A DNA stretch of 64,000 nt from Adiantum capillus-veneris (lineage: Eukaryota > Streptophyta > Polypodiopsida > Polypodiales > Pteridaceae): assembly GCA_014529385.2 (NCBI GenBank), contig CM043966.1, positions 102,125,087 to 102,189,086 on the forward strand, given 5' to 3'. The notes below the pieces were generated by a model. That model was given only the letters and a program-made list of their open reading frames with translations, was not told the origin of the DNA and did not search any database. Shown here piece after piece: positions 56,853 through 64,000 of this stretch. Position 1 is the first letter of the stretch. Every line of letters begins with the position of its first letter. A program made the translations under genes and the position numbers.

Positions 56853-59500
56853 TGGCAGGCTTCAAAGAACCTATCAGTTGTTATCCATGTCAAACTTAAA
56901 AATTTTTAGACTAGTTATTTTCCTATACATTAAAGTAGATAATATCTCAAGGTTTTTCTACAAACAAAGTAATCCTACCAGAATTGCTTTAAAATTTTAT
57001 AACAGTTCTTCTTTACAATAACCATTTACTGTGAGAAGATGTTGTCTACACCATATCATTCTATGTATTTCTTTAGCTAAACATTGTATGAAAAAAACCC
57101 AGGTTTAGGTCAGTCATCAAGACCCTGAGTTAAATGAGTACTCTTTTAATTTGCAACAGGCCTTATCACCTATCAGCACTCATTAAGTACCATAAAGAGA
57201 TTTTCTTTGGTATCCAAAATAGCACCTGGATTTATTTGCCTAGGAAGTATCAGCTAGAGCCACAAAAATTAGAGCTCGTTTCTTATGGTAAACATACACA
57301 CAAGTCACTCAGTGTGAATGTAGGCCCGAAGTACCGATGTTAATCCACTCACAATTGTGAATATGACCCAAAGAAACGATGTCATTGCTTTGTCTACTTG
57401 AATTGTTAAACTCATTTCTATCTCGAATATGTATCCCTTTACCCAAGAGAAAATTTATACTTGCTAAATTTAAAAGAGAAACAACACATGCTACAAATGT
57501 CTGAGAATTGGACACTATGTTAAGAACTCTCTTGAGGCTGATGTGACTTGCACTCCGACGGGTAGGACAACATGGAGACATGTCTACAAGGATACTGAAC
57601 CTCGTGCGACCTCCAACAAGCCTACGAAGAAGAAGGAAGAGATGAGATAGGGTGAGAGTAGCAAAGAATTTGCAAACCACTCAAGGGAATTGCAATATAT
57701 GTGTGAATGCCCCATAGTTGAGGTACAAGACAAACCAGAGTCACCTATCATTTCTACCATAGAGACTATGGCTTCCACTTTAATCCTCCCAACTTAAAAT
57801 GACGCATATGAAGTTCACATCGAGAAGTTGGACCTTATTGGTCATGTAGTAAATGTTTTGGGTCCTACAACTATCACTATTATCTTGTTGGAAAGAAATA
57901 AAAAGAAAAGGTAAGTACCCCGCCTCCTTGGATGTTGAACTATCTTAGGGTGGCTCTCTTTATCAACAGATATACCTGGTCGTTATTATTGTGAGTAGTT
58001 GTTGCCATGGCTAAGTAGGAGTATGGCCTTCTATGTAACCTTTTTGGTTTAATATATATATATATATAAACTCACTATTGTGAGTCTGTGGAACTTTTTA
58101 ATTGATAAAGTGTAGCACTTGATAAGAAAGTGCTACATTTAGACGTAACTCACAAGCAAATATTGATATGCATCATGGAAAAGCTAAGGAGCAAGATGCG
58201 AAGGTGGGAGTATATAACTTGGCATGAACAATACTTTGGCAAGAGAGAGTATTAGAGAATATGACGACAATGGAGAACCGGATTTACTTGGAGCCGGTCC
58301 CCCCTCCAAAAGGCTTTTATTCCATCAAAAGAGACTTGGTACAATACAATCTTTGTGTTCCTTGTGACCTTGGTGATGCTATGAAGATGGAAAGCTTCAT
58401 GCATCACGGGCATAACATAAACTTTGTAAAAGAATTAACCATCCTCGACCTTTGCCCCAAGGCCTCAAACACCTTCGAAGGTGGAGAGAGCTAGCGGGGA
58501 ATGAGGGTAGGGAAGAGGAGGAAGAATCATTCACACGATAAAGAAATAGTTCCTCACTTATCATCACTCTTCTTGATTAGCATAGCATAATAGCATAGTA
58601 ATGAAGATGAAGAAGAGGGCAAGCTTAAGCATTGAAGCATGGCACTTGGTCTGATCTGCATTCCATAGACAAGAGTGTTGGTGTAGGTTCTCAACTCTCA
58701 ACAATCTTGCATGAGGAGATGGAGCTCTTTCACTTTGCACTTCACATAATGAGACAGAGAGTGTGTATGTGTGGGAGAGTATATCCCCTACCATGCTTGG
58801 TCCACCCCTTTCTCTCACTCTCTCTCTTTTGTATTATTTGATTATATCACTTGGACATGTGTCCTCTTTTTCCTCTTTGAGAGAAAGAACTTAATTTTTT
58901 TTTAATGCATCTAAATTCTCATTGGACCACTTTAAAGCCTATCCAATAGGATTCAAGCACATCATGAGGGCCACATGGGGAGGATCTTCACATGTGTGTT
59001 TAATGCTTCTTAAGATATCATGTTTGAATTGAACACTTCAAGCACCTTAGTCATTTAAGCATGAAAATCGTTTATGCCTCTTGAGAGATCATGTTTGAAT
59101 TGAAGACTTCAAGAACCTAGTCATTTAAGCATGAGAAGCACCTCAGGCTTAGGCAAGGTTCCCACAAACTCCTTAAGAACCTTAGTTAGCAAGCACGAAA
59201 AGCACCTCATACTTGGGTAGGATTTCCACCTCAAGCTCGGCCCTAGCTTGCCTAAGTTCAAAGGACGTTTTAACAGTAACTTTTGGAGTTCTTTAATGAA
59301 GGTAACCCTAAGGTCTTAGGTGACTATTGGTCCTGCAGAGTCATTTGAGCGCTACTATTTAAGGCTTGAACATCAATTTTGTTTAAAGGAAAGCTTGACA
59401 GAGTACGTTTGTATTGCAAATTGAACACGGTGATTTCACAACAAGCTTGATCTCCCTGATTTGCGACTTATGAAGACAATACGGTCGCGAGTATCATTAG
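56853..59500. other. No intact gene; weak retroelement remnant
   Basis: Near 57490-57540 a decayed CCHC zinc knuckle (CYKCLRIGHYVKNS) is followed by a Thr/Lys-rich stretch in one frame, suggesting a retroelement ORF1/gag relic. 59030-59230 has degenerate direct repeats with catttaagcatga. The 77-codon frame at 58261-58494 has no recognised family. Confidence 0.35.
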
Positions 59501-60366
59501 CTCGGCCACCTACCGACATCAGTGGCGCATACTACGGCTACGAGGTTGTTTTTGGAATCAAGGTATTCTTTTTTCTTTTCCTCGCACTGCACAGTCGCCA
59601 TGGATTCGGATATCAACATGAATTTTGATTTCGAGCACAATATGCCTGATCCTCCCAATGATGGCTTGTGGTCGGATACTCTTACGGAGAGTACCCGCGA
59701 AGCTACGGGAGGCAATGACGCTTATGAATTGCTTGATATCCAAGAATTTCGAGCACTTAAAGCACGCATATCAATAATGGAAACGAATTTTGCATCCCTA
59801 AATTAAATTATTAGTCAATTATCCACTTTAGTGTTATAGTTTATGCAGCAGCAGGCCAAGGGTCCTGTTGACACACATATTCATGAGCACGTAGACGATC
59901 AAGGGCAAGGCCCTTCTGGTCATGGAGATGGTTCATCTCTTGATTCTCTGAACTCTCTCACTACGAAGGAGGTGGACGATTTGTTGAGAGATACAAAGCC
60001 ACCAAGTTTTAAGGGAGAGGATCGGGACCGCAATAAGGATGCAATGAATATCTTTCTCAGTAAGTGGACGTACTCCGGATTCAGTCAGAGCACTGCACAC
60101 ACGTCTGACTCTAGAAGGCAAGGCCTATAAATGGTGGATGTCCCTCAAGGAGAAGAATATCGTACCACCAAGTTGTTTAGAAAAGAGTTTCTGACCACGA
60201 ATGAGGCAGATAGAAATTGGACGGCTTGGGACACCTGTTCCATGCGCCAACACCCATCATTGCTTGAATATATCTCGCACTATCGGGATGTTATCCTCAA
60301 GTTGGAAGGTTTAGATGCATTTCAACAAGTACATGGTTTTATCCGTGGTTTGACGCCAAAGCTTAA

Positions 60367-61669
60367 CACTAGAATGGTAACAAGACACTTTTGTGTCCTG
60401 TTAAGTGACCATTTTGCTTGAATTATTTGAAGAGTATGAAAATGAATTTCTAGGTGCTATATATCCACAAAGTTGCCTTATGAGCTGAAAAAAACTTAGC
60501 ATTTTTTTTGGAGTATCGATCTCACCATTAACTTTACTCTTGCACAACATTTTTGAACCTACACTTTGTGAAAAAACGGGTCTTGTTTTTGGCTTTTTTT
60601 CAATTTTTGGCAACTATACCACTCTAAACTTTATGTTTGTGAGGTTTAGATGGCTATAGGTTCGGCCTTCATAGTTCTCAACATGTTTTGATGCTTGTAG
60701 GGAGAGCTAAGTGTTAAAATTGAAAGCTATGACCAATTTACAAGAATTGCATAATTCTGCTTTTTGGCCAAAATTAGCACTTTTATGAATTTTTTGGTGG
60801 CTTTCTTGATATCCAAATTCAATTTTGATTGTGTAAGTGTAATGTATAACATAAAGCTAATCTTCCTTGAGTTTTGGGGGACCTAATATGCTATATAGCA
60901 TAGTATATGATGATGGTTGAGTTTTTTGGTTGCTGAAGAATACGATACATTTTAGAGTAGCAAGTTTAACTTTCTCCATATTGCTAGTTTCTTAGGCCAA
61001 TTGTGTGTATTTTGTAGGTAGTAACCATACCTAATCATAGACTACAAACTTGGCTAGATATTGAGTAGTTTCTATGGGTTTCTAGAGGTCATAATGCTAA
61101 ACCCAGTTTTTTCATGTTTGATGTATTTAGCACTTTATCATGGCCCCCAAGGTTCCAATTGTAAGAGATCCATTATCCTTTTGACATGCTCCATGGCTCC
61201 TTTTGAAACCAAAGGCCCAAAGGGAATTAAGAATATATTGAGCGTGACTATAGAAACTTTGATGATAGGTCCGCAGAATGGCAAAAATGAAACTTTTTTG
61301 TACCTATTGTTTTTGCCCAAAAAACATTAGTGAGGTAAAAGCAACCATATGTTTTGGTCACCAACCCATTGAAGTTAACGAGGCATTTTATCCCATGTCC
61401 TACAAAAATCCCCACTCTTATTTCTATGCAATCAACCGTAAGAAATTGCTGTTTTGGGCAAAATGCACTGGTCCATCAACTTTGGAGGCTTGTAGTGACC
61501 AAGTGATGAGAAACATTACAAGTTTCTCATTTTTTTCATATGTAGTAGTTATTGAACTATAAGCTCATGAAAGGATTTTTCAAAATGAGCGGATCTACTA
61601 TGGTTTTGGAAATTTTTCCCAAAACCCTGAAAGGACACTTTTATGTCCTGTTAGGTTACCATTCTAGTG
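60367..61669. mobile_element. TTAA-flanked inverted-repeat element E1
   Basis: Perfect 15-bp terminal inverted repeats: CACTAGAATGGTAAC at 60367-60381 and its reverse complement at 61655-61669. TTAA is at 60363-60366 and 61670-61673. Subterminal palindromes agacacttttgtgtcc (about 60383) and ggacacttttatgtcc (about 61633). 1,303 bp without a transposase frame. TTAA targets are typical of piggyBac-like elements, rarely reported in plants; a Harbinger-type TTA/TAA or CACTA-type reading is the alternative. Confidence 0.7.
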
Positions 61670-61673
61670 TTAA

Positions 61674-62994
61674 CAGTAGGTTGGTAATGAGACACTTTTA
61701 TGTCCTGTTAAGTGACCATTTTCCTTGAATTATGTCAAGAGTTTCAAAATGAATTTTGAGGTGCTATCTATCTAGAAAGTTGTCTCATGAGCTGAAAAAA
61801 ACTCGAAATTTTTTTGGAATATCAATTCCATCTTTAACTTTGTCCTTGCACAACATTTCACAACCTAAACTGTGTGAAAAAACGGGTCCTGTTTTTGGCT
61901 TTTTTCAACTTTTTGCAACTATACCACTCTAGAATTCATGTTTGTGAGGTCTATAATGCTAGAGAACTATCTTTAGTAGGCCTCAACATGTCCTGATGCT
62001 TCTAGGGAGAAATAAATATTAAAGTTGTAAGTTATGACCAAATTACAAAAATTGTCAAATCCTGTTTTTTAGCCAATTTTAGCTCTTCTATGATTTTTTT
62101 GGTGGATTTCATGATATCCAAATGCATTTTTGATTTTCTATGTCGCATATTGTAACATAAATCTAATATTCCTTGAGTTTTGGGGCACCTAATACCCTAT
62201 TTTGCATAGTAAACAACGATGGTTGATTTTTTCAATTATAGAAGAAAACGAAGCATTCTAGTATATCAAGTATAGCTTTTTCAATATTGTTAGTTTCTTG
62301 TGAAAACTACATGCATTTTGTAGGCAGTAACCATATCTAGTCATAAGGATCAAATTTGGCTAGATATTGAATAGTTTCTATGGGATTCTACAACTCATAA
62401 TGTTGAACACAGTTTTTTCATGTTTGCTGTATTTAGCACTTCATCTTTGTCCCCAAGATTCCCTTTGGTAAGAGATGTATTATTCTTTTGACATGATCCA
62501 TGGCTCCTCATGAACATAAAGGACAATAGAGAACTAAGAAAACATGCATATATTATCTCTATTGAGCGTGGCTATAGAAACTATGATGATAGGTTTGCGG
62601 AATGGTAAAAATTCAACTTTTTTGTACCTATTTATGTTGGCAAAACAAAAAATAGTGAGTGAGAAGCAATCATATGTTCTGATCACCAACCCATTGAAGT
62701 TAACTAGGGAATTTATCTCAAGTCCTACAAAAATCCCTAATCTTATCTTTATGCAACAAAATGTAAGAAATGACCGTTTTGATGAAAATGCACTGGTCCA
62801 TCAACTTTGGAGGCTTGGTGTGACCAAAAGATGAGAAATTTTACAAGTTTCTTATCTTTTCCATGTGTAGTAGGCCTTGAACTATAACCTCATGAAAGGA
62901 TTTTACAAAATGAGCGGATCTACTATGGTTTTGGAGGTTTTTTTCAAAACCCTGAAAGGAAACTTTTATTTCATGTTAGGTTACCAACCTAGTG
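61674..62994. mobile_element. TTAA-flanked inverted-repeat element E2
   Basis: 1,321 bp. Ends CAGTAGGTTGGTAAT and (inverted) CACTAGGTTGGTAAC, 13 of 15 matching. TTAA on both sides (61670-61673 shared with E1; 62995-62998). Similar to E1 throughout but clearly diverged, so not a very recent duplication. No transposase. Confidence 0.7.
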
Positions 62995-64000
62995 TTAAGA
63001 AGCACTTCAAGGCTCAAGACCCTAAAACACTTGAGGAGGCCATAGTGAAAGACCACATTCATGATGATCTAGATGAAAAGAAATCACATAGTAATCATGG
63101 GCCTGCTAATACACATGGTAATACGTGCACACAGCATGGGCACAATAATTTCTAGTAGAAAATTCTGAAGCAGCTCAAAAAACCAAGGGGTCTTGACGGC
63201 CTCTCTCTTCCGAGATATTTGAGAAGGCTAAAAAAGATAAGTTATACTTTCAATGCTTGGGAAGCATCCATGGCAAAGAGGATTGTCCCAAGAGAAAATC
63301 TGATGCTGAAGGCAAGGAGAAATCAATGCACACGATGCAGTTGCTGCCTCTTGAGTCTTCCTCACGTTTCTTCGAGATGGAGGTAACACACACCAAGGTG
63401 GCGCATGAATGTTGTATCATAGCTTTCATGTGGCAACAGACCTTCGGTCCACATGAGTTAGTGCGTATGTATGGATCTCTTCAAGGGCACAAGGTGCATA
63501 TCTTGGTAGATGACGGTGCCACTCACAATTTCATTAACTACAGATTTGTGGAAAAACTCAAATTGTCCCAGACTCCGAGCTCCCACCACTACAAGGTAGC
63601 AATGATGAACGATTATGATGCCGAAGTATGGGATACTCAAGTCAAAGCTGTACCGTTGAAAATTAGAGGCTCTTCCACATCATCCTTGGATTTCTAGGTT
63701 ATGAATATGGAGCAGGTCAATGTGGTACTTGGTAGACAATGGTTGCATAGCCTAGGACCATCATTGAAGTGTAGCTACGAGCACAACAATCTAATCTTTG
63801 AATCCCATGGCGCACATGTATTGTTGTTAGGAGAGAAGGATGTGCCTTCCTCACCACTGATATGTACAACAGAGCTTATGAATCTCACTTTTGATAATGA
63901 GATAGAAGAAGTTTTCTTGTGTTACTCATTGCGCCATTTTCTTTCCAATGTTGAATCTATTGACCATTTCTCAATGCCGCATGCTTCTCTCTCATCTCTT

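Larger units (their letters stand above)
59600..63999 (+). pseudogene. Ty3/gypsy gag and protease, broken by insertions, runs off the window
   Basis: Starts at MDSDINMNFDFEH (59600). Gag pieces follow across stops: TTKEVDDLLRDTKPPSFKGE, then HPSLLEYISHYRDVILKLEG and FIRGLTPKL near 60362. A 2.6-kb insertion of two TTAA-flanked elements follows, then gag resumes at 62999 with KAQDPKTLEEAI. A zinc knuckle (FQCLGSIHGKEDC, 63249-63287) has lost its first Cys. The protease motif HILVDDGATHNFI is at about 63497-63535 and NVVLGRQWLHSLG near 63720. Reverse transcriptase would lie beyond 64000. No LTR was recognised upstream. Confidence 0.75.

Noticed and set aside
59500-59540. cagtggcgcatac as a primer-binding site for the 59-64 kb gypsy relic
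   Set aside because: TGGCGC start resembles some plant gypsy primer sites, but the match is short and no LTR end was found next to it.

Overview
The window is nuclear DNA from a land plant. It holds LTR retrotransposons primed by initiator-Met tRNA (Tnt1/Tork-like Ty1/copia, a chromovirus-like Ty3/gypsy, a Tat/Athila-like fragment), Mutator-, CACTA- and foldback-type DNA elements, spliced genes with GT-AG introns, and very many (GA/CT)n tracts. A fern-like, repeat-rich genome would fit, but that is an impression, not a demonstration. No rRNA, functional tRNA, CRISPR or ordinary housekeeping gene is recognisable.

Layout. 0.15-2.5 kb: a complete non-coding LTR element (142-bp LTRs, TSD aatac). 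2.5-7.0 kb: internal region and 5' LTR of a large non-coding LTR family, here called family B. 7.0-9.8 kb: a duplicated 1.2-kb segment carrying a Mutator-like MITE. 9.8-16.0 kb: a complete but dead Ty3/gypsy element (TSD ctaat). 16.0-21.4 kb: a Ty1/copia element. 21.7-22.9 kb: a gypsy RNase H/integrase fragment. 23.0-24.3 kb: a dense microsatellite block with GC-rich hairpins. 24.35-32.6 kb: the most interesting part, a cargo-gene cluster (below). 32.7-39.3 kb: family B copy 2 (+). 40.08-50.63 kb: family B copy 1 (-), complete with TSD ccagc, whose 3' LTR is split by a Tnt1-like copia element (40.26-45.31 kb, TSD aggga). 50.8-51.1 kb: a small CACTA-like element. 51.46-56.85 kb: a second Tnt1-like copia copy in opposite orientation (TSD acgta). 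59.5-64 kb: a degenerate Ty3/gypsy gag-protease running off the window, its gag split by two tandem TTAA-flanked elements.

The candidate novel system lies at 24.35-28.8 kb. A five-exon gene with consistent splice phases would encode about 812 residues: an N-terminal histone H3/CenH3-like domain, a Ulp1-type (C48) cysteine protease domain, an acidic linker and a C-terminal FCP1/NIF-type HAD phosphatase domain. Convergent to it is a two-exon gene with a possible BAH-like domain, followed by a decayed gene resembling plant Transposase_24 (Ptta/En-Spm) proteins. This looks like a DNA-transposon cargo or a domesticated cluster aimed at chromatin. Two G-to-A-type changes (a catalytic Asp replaced by Asn, and a lost splice donor) suggest this copy may be decaying.

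Most other coding regions are relics. Many of their stops are C:G to T:A changes, as expected from long-term cytosine methylation.
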